Shown one piece after another: positions 29,004 through 39,049 of a stretch of 64,000 nt of DNA (its first letter is position 1; every line of letters starts with the position of its first letter). The stretch is from Actinomycetes bacterium (GTDB lineage Bacteria; Actinomycetota; Acidimicrobiia; Acidimicrobiales; RAAP-2): the NCBI GenBank assembly GCA_021846325.1, contig JAJZBX010000001.1, positions 124,001 through 188,000 of the forward strand, in the 5' to 3' direction. The notes beneath the pieces are model-generated. The model searched no databases. It worked only from the letters and a program-made list of their open reading frames with translations, and was not told the DNA's origin. Made by a program: the position numbers and the translations under genes.

Positions 29004-29932
29004 TGGGCGACGTTCCGCCGACGGTGCGGCGGTCGTTGGCCGCCTCACCGGTGCGCATCGTCAGCGCCCGACCGAGCCTGCGTACGCGTCTGATCAATCT
29101 GTTCGAACGTCGCGAGTTGCTCCATAGCCTCATCACGTCCGACATCCGGATCAAATACAAGGGATCAGCGCTCGGTCTCTTCTGGTCGATGCTTTCACCA
29201 GCGCTAACGCTCGCTACGTACTATCTCGTCTTCTCGGTCTTTTTGAAGAACGGGATCCCTGACTTCGTCGTCTACCTGTTCGCCGGCCTCATCGTCTGGA
29301 ATATGTTTCAGAGCGCGGTGAGCACCGCGACCGGGGTCATCGTGGACCGAGCGGGCCTCGTGAAGAAGGTCTCGTTTCCGCGGGAGATTTTGGCGCTTTC
29401 GAACGTTGGAGCATCGGTCATTTACTTCGTGATCCAAATCGCGGTGCTCGGCGTGTTCCTCGCGATCATTGGCTACGCACCGGCCTGGGGATTTCTCTGG
29501 CTCTTGCCGGTTTCCTTCGCCGCGCTCTATTTGCTCACCGCGTCGATCGCCGTGGTCATGTCGGCCGTTACGGTATATCTGCGCGACGTTCGCCACCTCA
29601 TGGACGTCGTGTTGCAGCTCTGGTTTTGGGTCTCGCCCGTCGTGTACTCGTACGAAAACTCGATTGCGCCCGCCCTGCGAGCGCGCGGCCTCACCGCCTT
29701 GTACTTCATCAATCCGATGACGCCGATCATTCTCACGCTCCAGCGAATCTTCTACGTCCACACGACGGTTCGATCGACCACGACCGGTTTGACGTTGCAC
29801 ATCTTGCCCACCTGGTCACTCGCCACGTTCGCCCTAGTGAACGGCGCACTGCTCGTCTTCGCCGGTCTACTCTTCCTCGTCGCGCTGGTTATCTTCGGGC
29901 GGCTCGAAGGCAATTTCGAGTCGGAGCTGTAG
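29003..29932 (+). CDS. ABC-2 type polysaccharide/teichoic acid exporter permease (Wzm/TagG-like)
   Basis: RELLHSLITSDIRIKYKGSALGLFWSMLSPALTLATYYLVFSVFLK; six TM segments; coupled to Wzt-like ATPase. Confidence 0.88.
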   Translation: MGDVPPTVRRSLAASPVRIVSARPSLRTRLINLFERRELLHSLITSDIRIKYKGSALGLFWSMLSPALTLATYYLVFSVFLKNGIPDFVVYLFAGLIVWNMFQSAVSTATGVIVDRAGLVKKVSFPREILALSNVGASVIYFVIQIAVLGVFLAIIGYAPAWGFLWLLPVSFAALYLLTASIAVVMSAVTVYLRDVRHLMDVVLQLWFWVSPVVYSYENSIAPALRARGLTALYFINPMTPIILTLQRIFYVHTTVRSTTTGLTLHILPTWSLATFALVNGALLVFAGLLFLVALVIFGRLEGNFESEL

Positions 29933-31080
29933 TGGTGAACGCCATTGAAGTTGACGGTATCGCGAAGCGATTCACGATCCACCACGAGCGCAGTCAAACG
30001 CTCAAGGAGCGCATACTGCATCCCCGGTCGGGGTCGTCGGAAGAGTTTGATGCTCTCGTCGACATCAACTTCGTGGTGGACCAAGGTGAAACCTTGGGTA
30101 TTGTCGGCCACAACGGTTCTGGAAAATCAACGTTATTGAAGTGCATCTGTGGGGTGTTGCAGCCAACCACCGGCCAGATTCGTCTTCGCGGCAATCTCGC
30201 GGCGCTCCTGGAGTTAGGCGCCGGGTTTCAGCACGAGCTCTCGGGCCGTGACAACGTGTACCTCTACGGATCCATGCTCGGCTTCACCCACAAGATGGTC
30301 GACCAGATCTTCGATGACGTTGTCGCCTTTAGCGAACTCGAACATTTCATTGACACGCCGGTGAAGTTCTACTCGAGCGGGATGTACGTGCGGTTAGCCT
30401 TCGCCGTCGCGGTAAACGTCGATCCCGACATCTTGGTGGTTGACGAGGTGCTGGCCGTCGGCGACGAGCGATTCCAAGCGAAATGCATCGATCGAATCCG
30501 TCACTTTCAACGTGAGGGACGCACGATCTTGCTCGTCACGCACCAAGCCGATACGGTGCGCGCGATCTGTGATCGCGCCATTGTCCTTGATCAGGGCCAC
30601 ATGGTGGCCGACGGTCCCGTGACCGATTCACTGCGGATATTCCGCGAACGACTGTTGGGTGACGTGGCCGATCACCGACCCGCGGGTGCGGGCTCCGTTC
30701 GCATCGACGGCGTGTCGAGCGACACGGGCGCATTCGAGGTGCGTCACGGGGCCGGAATGTCCATCGTCGTTTCCTTTACCAGCGACCGCGCGGTCAGCGG
30801 CAATCTGGTCTTGGAAGTGTTTACGCGAACGGGTCTGCTGGTGAGTCGAAACGACGCGCAGTCGGCGCCGGTGACGCTTCGCCCCGGTACGAACCGAGTG
30901 GGCGTTGCGTTCTCGAATGTCCCGCTGCTCGATGGCGTGTACGACCTCAACGTGGGTCTGGTCGAGCCCGAGGGCGCCACGGTGATTGCCTGGAGCGAGA
31001 AGGCGGCATCACTCCAGGTTCTTTACGATGGTCGAGCTGGGGGCGTCGTGGCCATTGATTCGTCCATCACGCAGTCGTAG
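29932..31080 (+). CDS. Polysaccharide ABC transporter ATPase with C-terminal Wzt_C-like domain
   Basis: [58 protein letters not shown]; about 140-aa C-terminal beta-rich extension. Confidence 0.9.
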   Translation: MVNAIEVDGIAKRFTIHHERSQTLKERILHPRSGSSEEFDALVDINFVVDQGETLGIVGHNGSGKSTLLKCICGVLQPTTGQIRLRGNLAALLELGAGFQHELSGRDNVYLYGSMLGFTHKMVDQIFDDVVAFSELEHFIDTPVKFYSSGMYVRLAFAVAVNVDPDILVVDEVLAVGDERFQAKCIDRIRHFQREGRTILLVTHQADTVRAICDRAIVLDQGHMVADGPVTDSLRIFRERLLGDVADHRPAGAGSVRIDGVSSDTGAFEVRHGAGMSIVVSFTSDRAVSGNLVLEVFTRTGLLVSRNDAQSAPVTLRPGTNRVGVAFSNVPLLDGVYDLNVGLVEPEGATVIAWSEKAASLQVLYDGRAGGVVAIDSSITQS

Positions 31081-31756
31081 GGGCTTCGGACGTTAAGCGC
31101 GGATAACGTCGCAACGAGCCGAGGCGCCCTAATCGTCCGGCGTTGATCGGATAGGTGGCGACGCGAAGTAGCCGTCGGTCGCCGCGGGAGTTCCCGTAGG
31201 CGTAGATGATCGGTTCGGTGGCGTAATTACGTTCCGCGATCCAGTCCGAGAGTCGGCGCATCTTCTCCGACCCGCGGCAGTTGCGTCCGAGGTAGCCGCC
31301 GGTCAGACGACCGAGTGGGTCCGTGGCGAGCCGCGTGCCGAGTGCCCCGAGCGCGCCGAGTTGTTCGCCAACCACCGCCACGTACAGTTGGGGCGACGCT
31401 GACACAATCACGACGTCGTGCCCCTGGAGGAGGTGCCAGCGAAGCCGCCCCAGGGTCTTGGGTCGAAGTCGTTGCTCGAGGTGATCGAGAATGAACGCGT
31501 GCGAACGCGACGTGACCTCGGCCTCATCGCGCCCGGCCAGCAGTCGCAGGAAGAGTCGCTCCTTGGCACGGTCGGCGCTCGGACCGCTGCGCACCGCGCC
31601 GACGCCCAAGGGAATCGCGAGCCGCAGCGCCGCCGCGAAGGTCCGTCCGCCCCCGGCGATCCAACGGAGCCAACGAAAGACGCTGCCGCCTTCGGTCAGC
31701 GTCCCGTCGAGATCGAATGCGGCGACGACGGGCGCGGCGGTCTCGTCTTCAGTCAC
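31067..31756 (-). CDS. HAD-IB phosphatase (SerB-like)
   Basis: VAAFDLDGTLTEGGSVFRWL, HDVVIVSASPQLYVAVVGEQLG, AYGNSRGDRRLL. Confidence 0.88.
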   Translation of the reverse strand: MTEDETAAPVVAAFDLDGTLTEGGSVFRWLRWIAGGGRTFAAALRLAIPLGVGAVRSGPSADRAKERLFLRLLAGRDEAEVTSRSHAFILDHLEQRLRPKTLGRLRWHLLQGHDVVIVSASPQLYVAVVGEQLGALGALGTRLATDPLGRLTGGYLGRNCRGSEKMRRLSDWIAERNYATEPIIYAYGNSRGDRRLLRVATYPINAGRLGRLGSLRRYPRLTSEAPTTA

Positions 31757-31770
31757 CGCTCTAGTTTCTC

Positions 31771-31802
31771 ACAGCGTGTGACCTACTTGGACCCACCGAT
31801 TC
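31771..31802 (-). repeat. Dispersed repeat copy B (partial, opposite strand)
   Basis: acagcgtgtgacctacttggacccaccgattc matches the reverse complement of 14690-14721 at about 29/32 positions. Confidence 0.65.
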
Positions 31803-31958
31803 ACAGTCGCCACATAGAACAAAGCCCATGAGCTCGACGCGGCGACGCGACGCCCGCGAATCCGACGCTGTGGCCAAAGATCGCGTGGGGTCATCGACGA
31901 CTCCCGATATGCTGGCGCCGCAGTTGTTGGATTGACCACGCAACCACAAGGAGTCAAC

Positions 31959-32594
31959 ATGTCGATTCGCCTCGGTGACCTAGCCCCCGACTTCTCAGCG
32001 GACACTACGGATGGCCCGATCAACTTTTACGAATGGCTCGGTGACAGTTGGGGAATTCTCTTTTCGCACCCCAAGGATTTCACACCGGTGTGCACGACCG
32101 AACTGGGCGCCTTCGCGGCTCGCAAGGCAGAATTCGACCGTCGAAACACCAAGATCATCGGCGTGTCGGTCGACGATGTCGCCTCGCACCAACAGTGGAA
32201 GGGCGACATCGCCGAAACCCAGGGAACGCCGCTTAACTTTCCTATCATCGGCGACGAGGAGCGTAAAGTCGCTGGCCTCTACGACATGATTCACCCCAAC
32301 GCCAACGATACGTTGACGGTGCGCAGCGTGTTCATCATCGGTCCCGACAAGAAGGTGAAGTTGACGCTGACCTATCCGGCGTCGACCGGACGCAATATCG
32401 ACGAGATAATTCGCGTCCTCGACTCACTGCAACTGGTGGCGGGCTACTCGGTGGCCACGCCGGTCAACTGGCGTGACGGTGACGACGTGATCATTGCGAA
32501 CTCGATATCGGACGACGAAGCCAAGACGAAGTTTCCTAAGGGCTTTCGCAAGTTGAAGGACTATCTGCGGCTCACCCCACAGCCGAACAAGTGA
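31959..32594 (+). CDS. 1-Cys peroxiredoxin (Prx6/AhpC-TSA)
   Basis: LGDLAPDFSADTTDGPINFYEWLGDSWGILFSHPKDFTPVCTTELG; TYPASTGRNIDEIIRVLDSLQL. Confidence 0.93.
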   Translation: MSIRLGDLAPDFSADTTDGPINFYEWLGDSWGILFSHPKDFTPVCTTELGAFAARKAEFDRRNTKIIGVSVDDVASHQQWKGDIAETQGTPLNFPIIGDEERKVAGLYDMIHPNANDTLTVRSVFIIGPDKKVKLTLTYPASTGRNIDEIIRVLDSLQLVAGYSVATPVNWRDGDDVIIANSISDDEAKTKFPKGFRKLKDYLRLTPQPNK

Positions 32595-32604
32595 GGTGAG
32601 TGTG

Positions 32605-32635
32605 GTCGCGGCACGCGGCACGCGGGCCGCGACCG
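32605..32635 (+). terminator. GC-rich hairpin downstream of peroxiredoxin
   Basis: ggtcgcggc-acgcggcacgcgg-gccgcgacc, 9-bp stem; no U-tract. Confidence 0.5.
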
Positions 32636-32729
32636 CGCGACGTCGGTGAGTGGGCACTTGGAATCCCCAGGTGATTCTTCACTTCCGGCGACGTCATTCG
32701 CCGCACTCGGCTAGGGGTAAGGCGGGTGC

Positions 32730-34481
32730 CTAGTCGGATGAAACTCGCAACAGTGCCTCGCGCAGTGCCCGCTTGAGCACTTTGCCCTGTGGGTTTCGCG
32801 GTAATGGTTCACCACGAAAGAAGTACTTGGTGGGAATCTCGAATCTCGCGAGCCGATGGGTCACGTGCTTACTCAACTCCTCGGCCCGAATCTGTCGGCC
32901 CGGACGCAAGACAACAACCGCGGCTACTTCTTCACCAAGGGTCGGGTGAGGGAGTCCGATAACCGCGCAGTCCGCGACGTCGGGGTGCTCGAAGAGGGCG
33001 GCCTCGACGATGACCGAGTAGACGTTTTCGCCGCCTCGGATTATCACGTCCTTGGCGCGATCGACAATGTAGATGAATCCCTCCTCGTCGATGCGAGCCA
33101 CGTCACCAGTGTGCAACCAGCCGGCGGTGAACGATCGCGCGGTTTCTTCGGGTTTGTTCCAGTAGCCTCGCACGACGTTGGGTCCCTTGATCCAGAGTTC
33201 ACCGACGACACCCGGGTCGTTCATCGTCGGGGGTTCTTCACCCTCATACCCGTCGGGAACGACCGCGACCTCGCAAACGGGAACGACCGTCCCGCAACTA
33301 GTCGGTCGGAAGACGTAGTCGGGTCCGGTGTTGAGCGCCACCGCGGCCGCGGTTTCGGTGAGCCCATAGCCGTTTCCCGGCTGCGCGAGATTGAAGGCGC
33401 CGCGAATTCGCCGGACGAGTTCCGGTGGTGCCGGCGCACCACCGTAGGAGACGAGGCGCACGCTCGAGACGTCGTAGTTGGAAAAGTCCGGGTGGTCGAG
33501 AATTTGCATGACGACGGTCGGCACGCCACCAATGGTTGTGATGCGCTCGCGCTCGATGATCGCCAACGCTTCGCCGGGATCGAAGTGGTGGGTCATGACG
33601 AGCTTGCCACCGCTGGCCGTGCAGATGACCATCACGGCTAGACAACCCGTGGCGTGGAACAGCGGGATGTTGAGCAAATTGGCGCTCGGTCCACCTTGGA
33701 TGGCTTGGTCGCCGTCGTCGCCCAAGCGCAGCGTTGATCGTTGGCCAATGAAGAAGAGATTCATCAAATTGGTTACGACGTTGCGGTGCGTGCCGATGGC
33801 GCCCTTGGGGTGGCCGGTCGTACCCGAGGTGTAGAACATCGTCGCGTCGTCGTCCGCATCGATGGCGATATCGACGGGCGTGATCGCTTGGTCAACGGAT
33901 CCCAGATATTCATCGAACGACAAGATCTGCACGCGTGTATGAGGTGACAGAGCGCGCACCTGGCCGGGAACATCGGACATGACGACCACGGTGGTTAGGT
34001 GGTCCAATTCGTCGAAGAGAGGCCGAACCCGGTCCAGTCGCTCTTCGTCGACGAAGGCGACACGCGTACCCGAGTCGGCGAGCCCGTAACGCAGTTCCTC
34101 GGTGGTCCACCACGCGTTCAGTGGCACGACAATCGCCCCGGCACTGACGATGCCCCAGAACGCACTCACCCACGACGGGAGATTTCGCGACGCGATGGCC
34201 ACACGGTCCCCAGCCTCGACGCCACCGTCACGCAATCGATGCGAGAGCGTCGCGGCGATCCGGAAGTGCTCATCGAACGTGATCCGCTGACTACCGTAGA
34301 TGAGGAACTCTCGCTCGCCGTGACGAAGCGACAGGTTGAGCACCTCGCGCAGGTTGCCGGGTGCGTGCTTCCAAACCGACATTTCGATTCCCCGCACCAC
34401 TTGCCGCTCGGTTTCGAAAAGTTGCCCCGCCGACGTCAAGGTGGCGGTGGCGGCGGCCAGCGACAGGTGCGGCTCACTCAT
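32730..34481 (-). CDS. AMP-dependent acyl-CoA synthetase/ligase
   Basis: FYTSGTTGHPKGAIGTH, GYGLTETAA, GWLHTGDVARIDEEGFIYIVDRAKDVIIRGGENVYS. ORF extends to 34685 but ATG 34481 fits. Confidence 0.93.
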   Translation of the reverse strand: MSEPHLSLAAATATLTSAGQLFETERQVVRGIEMSVWKHAPGNLREVLNLSLRHGEREFLIYGSQRITFDEHFRIAATLSHRLRDGGVEAGDRVAIASRNLPSWVSAFWGIVSAGAIVVPLNAWWTTEELRYGLADSGTRVAFVDEERLDRVRPLFDELDHLTTVVVMSDVPGQVRALSPHTRVQILSFDEYLGSVDQAITPVDIAIDADDDATMFYTSGTTGHPKGAIGTHRNVVTNLMNLFFIGQRSTLRLGDDGDQAIQGGPSANLLNIPLFHATGCLAVMVICTASGGKLVMTHHFDPGEALAIIERERITTIGGVPTVVMQILDHPDFSNYDVSSVRLVSYGGAPAPPELVRRIRGAFNLAQPGNGYGLTETAAAVALNTGPDYVFRPTSCGTVVPVCEVAVVPDGYEGEEPPTMNDPGVVGELWIKGPNVVRGYWNKPEETARSFTAGWLHTGDVARIDEEGFIYIVDRAKDVIIRGGENVYSVIVEAALFEHPDVADCAVIGLPHPTLGEEVAAVVVLRPGRQIRAEELSKHVTHRLARFEIPTKYFFRGEPLPRNPQGKVLKRALREALLRVSSD

Positions 34482-35037
34482 GTGGAACGTCGGTCGTTGG
34501 CGCTGGCTTGGGAAAGAGCCGATCTCGATAGTGAGCGAGTTCCTCGATCGACTCTCTGATGTCGTCGAGTGCCCGGTGGCTGGATTCCTTATCGGGCAGT
34601 TCGGCGAGCACGTCGGGATGCCAGCGTCGCGCAAGTTCTTTGATCGTAGAGACGTCAACGTTGCGGTAGTGAAAGAAGGATTCAAGCTCGGGCATGTACT
34701 CCTGGAGAAACCGACGGTCAGTGCCTATCGAATTGCCACAAAGGGGAACGGTCCCTGGATCACTGATGTACTCGCGTAAGAACGCCAACGTCAACTGCTC
34801 AGCCTCGGACACCGTGACCGTGGACTGGCGAATAGCGTGGAGCAGCCCTGACTTCGAGTGCATTCGTGTTACGAAGTCACCCATATGTTCGAGCTGCTCC
34901 GCGGTGGCTCCGATGACGAGGTCTGGACCCTCCGCAACGATAGTGAGGTGGTCATCGGTAATGATGGTCGCGATCTCCACGATCACGTGGCGATCTGGTT
35001 CGAGTCCGGTCATCTCCAGGTCCATCCACGCGAGCAT
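34474..35037 (-). CDS. orn: Oligoribonuclease
   Basis: LAWMDLEMTGLEPDRHVIVEIATIITD, LCGNSIGTDRRFLQEYMPEL, HRALDDIRESIEEL. Confidence 0.96.
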   Translation of the reverse strand: MLAWMDLEMTGLEPDRHVIVEIATIITDDHLTIVAEGPDLVIGATAEQLEHMGDFVTRMHSKSGLLHAIRQSTVTVSEAEQLTLAFLREYISDPGTVPLCGNSIGTDRRFLQEYMPELESFFHYRNVDVSTIKELARRWHPDVLAELPDKESSHRALDDIRESIEELAHYRDRLFPKPAPTTDVPHE

Positions 35038-35085
35038 GGACCGACACTATCGAAGTACCCGGACGAGGGAAGTATCCTTCGCGCC

Positions 35086-35520
35086 ATGGATATCCCCATC
35101 ACCAAACTGCGTGACGTGGCAGTTGTGCCAAGTCGCGCGCACGAAGGCGACGCCGGATTCGACCTGGTTGCCGTGGAATCCCATCGACTTGCACCACGCG
35201 GCGGCCGTGCGCTCGTTGGCACCGGCGTCGCCGTCGCCATTCCGGCGGGTTTTGGTGGCTTCGTTCTGCCCCGCAGTGGCTTGGCTCTTCGACACGGAAT
35301 CACCTGCGCTAATGCCCCGGGCCTGATTGATTCGGGTTACCGCGGCGAGGTCAAGGTGGCGCTGGTGAACCTCGACCCGGATAACGACTACGTCGTGCAC
35401 GAAGGCGATCGGATCGCCCAACTTGTCGTGATGCCGGTAGCGACCATTGACTTCCGGCTTGTCGAACGGTTACCCGTCTCGAATCGTGGCGCGGGAGGAT
35501 TTGGGAGTTCAGGTCGATAG
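35086..35520 (+). CDS. dut: dUTP diphosphatase
   Basis: AHEGDAGFDLVA, PRSGLALRHGITCANAPGLIDSGYRGEVKVALVN, DRIAQLVVMP, RGAGGFGSSG. Confidence 0.96.
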   Translation: MDIPITKLRDVAVVPSRAHEGDAGFDLVAVESHRLAPRGGRALVGTGVAVAIPAGFGGFVLPRSGLALRHGITCANAPGLIDSGYRGEVKVALVNLDPDNDYVVHEGDRIAQLVVMPVATIDFRLVERLPVSNRGAGGFGSSGR

Positions 35521-35580
35521 ACCGCGAGGGATCCACCCGCAACATCTCTCAGCGACGCAGTCCGCTACACTGGGAGTGAC

Positions 35581-35656
35581 GCGGACGTAGCTCAGTTGGT
35601 AGAGCGCGACCTTGCCAAGGTCGAGGTCGCCGGTTCGAGCCCGGTCGTCCGCTCCA
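35581..35656 (+). tRNA. tRNA-Gly (anticodon GCC)
   Basis: gcggacgtagctcagttggtagagcgcgaccttgccaaggtcgaggtcgccggttcgagcccggtcgtccgctcca; CCA encoded. Confidence 0.95.
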
Positions 35657-35809
35657 GGGGGTGATTGGTCGGGCCCGCGGCTGCTGATCAGGTTTCGTGG
35701 CTCTTCTGGTACTAGCGGGGTGAGTTGTTCACGGTGGCGTCATGCAACCGGCGCCGAGTGCGTCGCCCTGCGACTCACTCGAGCGACCAGCGGGGTTGGC
35801 ACGGGTCAC

Positions 35810-36181
35810 CTACTCCTCGCCAGCGAAGCGCTCCCACGCTGACTGACGGGTCATTCCCAGAGACGCTCCGATAGCTGCCCACGTCGCGCCCAGTTCTCTC
35901 GCGCGTTTTACGAATCGGGTGAGGTTACTCTCGGCCTGTGCACCAGCGGCGGCCATCCGAGGGAGGCTGGAAAGCACCCCTTCAAGGTCAAGGCTCTCTT
36001 CCCACGAAGTCAGACCTGATGGCAACGAGGGCGGGTTGCTGATGATTTGACGGGAGAGATCCAAGCACTCGTTACAGATATAGACGCCCGGGCCAGCGAC
36101 CAGCTTGGCAACTTCGTTGCTCGGTTTTAGACAGAATGAGCAGTGTGTCGTTGCTGTGTCCTCAGTTATAGCCATGCGCAT
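35810..36181 (-). CDS. ClpX-type C4 zinc finger protein with C-terminal HTH-like segment
   Basis: [33 protein letters not shown] (ClpX ZBD-like) then [29 protein letters not shown] (HTH-like). Confidence 0.8.
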   Translation of the reverse strand: MRMAITEDTATTHCSFCLKPSNEVAKLVAGPGVYICNECLDLSRQIISNPPSLPSGLTSWEESLDLEGVLSSLPRMAAAGAQAESNLTRFVKRARELGATWAAIGASLGMTRQSAWERFAGEE

Positions 36182-36845
36182 CTCCTTAGGATTTTGAGTC
36201 AGTGTCAGGACCATCCTTACTCAGTCAGGTGTAGCCTGACAAGGCAAGAGTTGGACTTCGACAAGCAAAGATGCCTTCAATCGGAGGACATTTACCTGAC
36301 ACCCCGCTATTACCGGAAGAGCCGGTTTCGTGGTGGGTAACGCGTGGTCGATGGCACGGTCACGCGTGCGCCAATGTTGCCTTCTCGAGGTCACGAGCGG
36401 GCCGGTCAGTTCTCCGATCGACGCGGGCGCACTGGCCAGCAGGCGACCGAGGTGTTCGCGCGAAGGCCCACCGCGCACGCCATCGAACTAGGCCAGAGCA
36501 GTCAAGACGGCCGACGTTGGCGTCACCTCCGCGGATCTGGCCATGACGTGACGACGTCGAAGTGGCATTGACGTGATGGCGATGAACCCAGTCGGCGCCG
36601 CGGTACATGGGCAAGGTCCCTAGCCGCTACCGGCGCCCAGAAAACGGGCGGGTCGACAACCGCCTCGATGGAACGTGAACGGATGTTACGGCATAGCGAC
36701 TCGTGAACCGCCGACCGAGCAGCTTGCGATGGCCGTTGATGATCGGCGGGGTTATCGCATTGGTCTGAACCTCGATTGCCGGAACATCGCCCACTCGGCA
36801 GCGACGTCCCGGTCTGGCACACTTGATCCGGATCGGAGTTACGTG

Positions 36846-38075
36846 ATGCAGACAGTTACTGAAGCGGACGTTGGTCGCCGGCTTTCAACTCTCGACGCTG
36901 AGGAACCGCGCGTCGTTGTGTCGGGGAATTTTGCGACGCCGTGGAGGTTGGTGGCGATCGCTAACTCCTCGTTGGCGACGTGGCGCGCTTTCGTTCTCAA
37001 TCCACAATTGGGCTGGCCCGAGCGAAGCGGACTAATCACCGAGACGCCGTTTGTTGGCGACGGGATACGGGGGGCGTCGGGCGTGGAGTTTTTCCCGATG
37101 CGCCTATCGCTGGTGCCGCGTCTCTTTGCGTCGTCACGTCCGCCCGACGTCGTCTTGCTACAGACGTCGCCGCCACAGCGCGGGCGAGTTTCTTTAGGTA
37201 TCGAGGTGAATATCTTGCCGGCGGCAATACACGAAGTGCGACGACGCGGCGGCGTCGTGGTGGTCCAGGTGAATCCGCAGATGCCCTACACGATGGGCGA
37301 TGGCGAAATCGACGCTGATCTGATTGATCTGGCGCTTGAGGTCGATGAACCGCTCCAGTCACCCCGTTCACGTTCGATCGACGATGGCGCGGCACAGATT
37401 GGGCGCCACATCGCGTCATTGGCGAGTGACGGCGCGACGCTGCAGATGGGGATCGGCCTCGTGCCCGATGCGGCCCTATCGTTCATGGGTCGGTTGCGCC
37501 ACCTTGGCGTGTGGTCGGAAATGATCAGTGACGGTGTCATGGCGTTAGATCGCGCCGGCGCGATCGACCCTGATCGGGTCGTTACGTCGACCTTCTTGTA
37601 CGGTTCGGCCGAGCTTTACCGCTGGGTCCATCGAAATCCGCGCGTGGTCATGCGTCGCACCGAGGTGGCGAACAATCCAGCGCGCATTGCCGAACAGCCA
37701 TCGATGGTGTCGATCAATACGGCGCTGGAGGTCGACCTCTACGCACAAGCCAACGCGAGCTACGTGCGCGGCACTATTTATTCGGGATTCGGTGGTCAAC
37801 CAGATTTCGTCAGTGGAGCCTTGCACTCGCGTAGTGGGCAAGCGGTGTTGGCGCTGCGGTCGTGGCACGAGAAGTCGGACGAATCAACGGTCGTTCCGTT
37901 ACTGAACGCCCCGGTCTGTTCCTTCCAGCACAGCGCGGTCGTCACTGAACAAGGAGTGGCGACGCTCTTCGGTCGCAGTCAAAGCGCCCAAGCGAGGGCA
38001 CTCATTGACTGCGCCGCGCATCCTCGGGCGCGCGACGGCCTCGAGCGCGCGGCGAAGGAGTTGGGAATTCTCTAG
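36846..38075 (+). CDS. Acetyl-CoA hydrolase/transferase family (4-hydroxybutyrate CoA-transferase-like)
   Basis: GIEVNILPAAIHEVRRRGGVVVVQVNPQMPYTMGDGEI, LQMGIGLVPDAALSFM, WSEMISDGVMAL, VTEQGVATLFGRS. Confidence 0.82.
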   Translation: MQTVTEADVGRRLSTLDAEEPRVVVSGNFATPWRLVAIANSSLATWRAFVLNPQLGWPERSGLITETPFVGDGIRGASGVEFFPMRLSLVPRLFASSRPPDVVLLQTSPPQRGRVSLGIEVNILPAAIHEVRRRGGVVVVQVNPQMPYTMGDGEIDADLIDLALEVDEPLQSPRSRSIDDGAAQIGRHIASLASDGATLQMGIGLVPDAALSFMGRLRHLGVWSEMISDGVMALDRAGAIDPDRVVTSTFLYGSAELYRWVHRNPRVVMRRTEVANNPARIAEQPSMVSINTALEVDLYAQANASYVRGTIYSGFGGQPDFVSGALHSRSGQAVLALRSWHEKSDESTVVPLLNAPVCSFQHSAVVTEQGVATLFGRSQSAQARALIDCAAHPRARDGLERAAKELGIL

Positions 38076-38119
38076 CGATATGGCGCCATCGTTGCCTAGG
38101 CTGCACGCGAGGAGGACCA

Positions 38120-39049
38120 ATGAATCACCCGGCGTTGCAGGCGTACCTTGATGGATTACGCGCTCGACCGGCGCCGCATCCGTCGACGGTGACGATCGCC
38201 GCTCGCCGTGGCGCGTACCGCGCGACCGCCGCCGCGCTCTGGCCCGACGTCGTATCGATCGGGTCGGTCGCGGACTGCGTCATCGATCTAGGCGGTCGCA
38301 GCATCGGGGCACGCTTGTACGTGCCCAGCGTCGACGAAGCCAGGGGACTGGTGACCTACTTCCACGGTGGTTCGTTCGTGGTTGGTGATTTGGAGACGCA
38401 CGACGGGGTGTGTCGACGGGTGGCCGAAGATACGGCGATGCGGGTTCTGGCCGTCGACTATCGACTGGCTCCCGAGCACCCCTTTCCGGACGGCGTCGAC
38501 GATGCGGTCGATGTCTTGCGTTACGTGGCGACGCACCGCGAACGCTTCGCCGACGCCGACGCCGCCCTGTTCGTCATGGGCGATTCGGCGGGGGCCACGC
38601 TCGCCACCGTTGCCTCTGCCCTCACGCGCCATGACAACTTGGGCATCGTCGCCCAAATCCTGCTCTACCCGACCCTCGGTCCCGAGATGGTCACTGATTC
38701 GGCGCACGCGTACGGATCGGGTTACGGACTCGAATTGGATCACTTGCGCTTTGACTACCGCCAGTACCTCGGCACCGCGGACCACACCGACCCCCGGGTC
38801 TCACCACTGATGAACGCAGACCTGTCCGGTTCACCATCGGCGATCATCGTCGTCGCCACCCTGGATCCCTTGCGTGACGAGGGTGTCGCGTACGCTGGGC
38901 TGCTTGAGCACTACGGCGTCCACGTCGAGCTGTTGGAAGCCGAAGGGATGATTCACGGTTTCATTCGCCTGGGCGGCATCGTGCCCGAGGCGCTGGAGAT
39001 TCTCGACGACATCGCCGCCCACCTCCATCGACTCGTCATCAGCGCGTGA
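38120..39049 (+). CDS. Alpha/beta hydrolase, HSL-type esterase
   Basis: TYFHGGSFVVGDLETHDGVCRRVAEDTAMRVLAVDYRLAPEHPFPDGVDD, GDSAGATLAT. Confidence 0.92.
   Translation: MNHPALQAYLDGLRARPAPHPSTVTIAARRGAYRATAAALWPDVVSIGSVADCVIDLGGRSIGARLYVPSVDEARGLVTYFHGGSFVVGDLETHDGVCRRVAEDTAMRVLAVDYRLAPEHPFPDGVDDAVDVLRYVATHRERFADADAALFVMGDSAGATLATVASALTRHDNLGIVAQILLYPTLGPEMVTDSAHAYGSGYGLELDHLRFDYRQYLGTADHTDPRVSPLMNADLSGSPSAIIVVATLDPLRDEGVAYAGLLEHYGVHVELLEAEGMIHGFIRLGGIVPEALEILDDIAAHLHRLVISA

Noticed and set aside
29204-29800. 198-aa minus-strand ORF opposite the exporter permease
   Set aside because: Antisense of TM-coding sequence gives a charged Arg/Asp/Glu-rich artefact.
32856-33641. 261-aa plus-strand ORF opposite the acyl-CoA synthetase
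   Set aside because: Antisense shadow; the minus strand has all AMP-ligase motifs.
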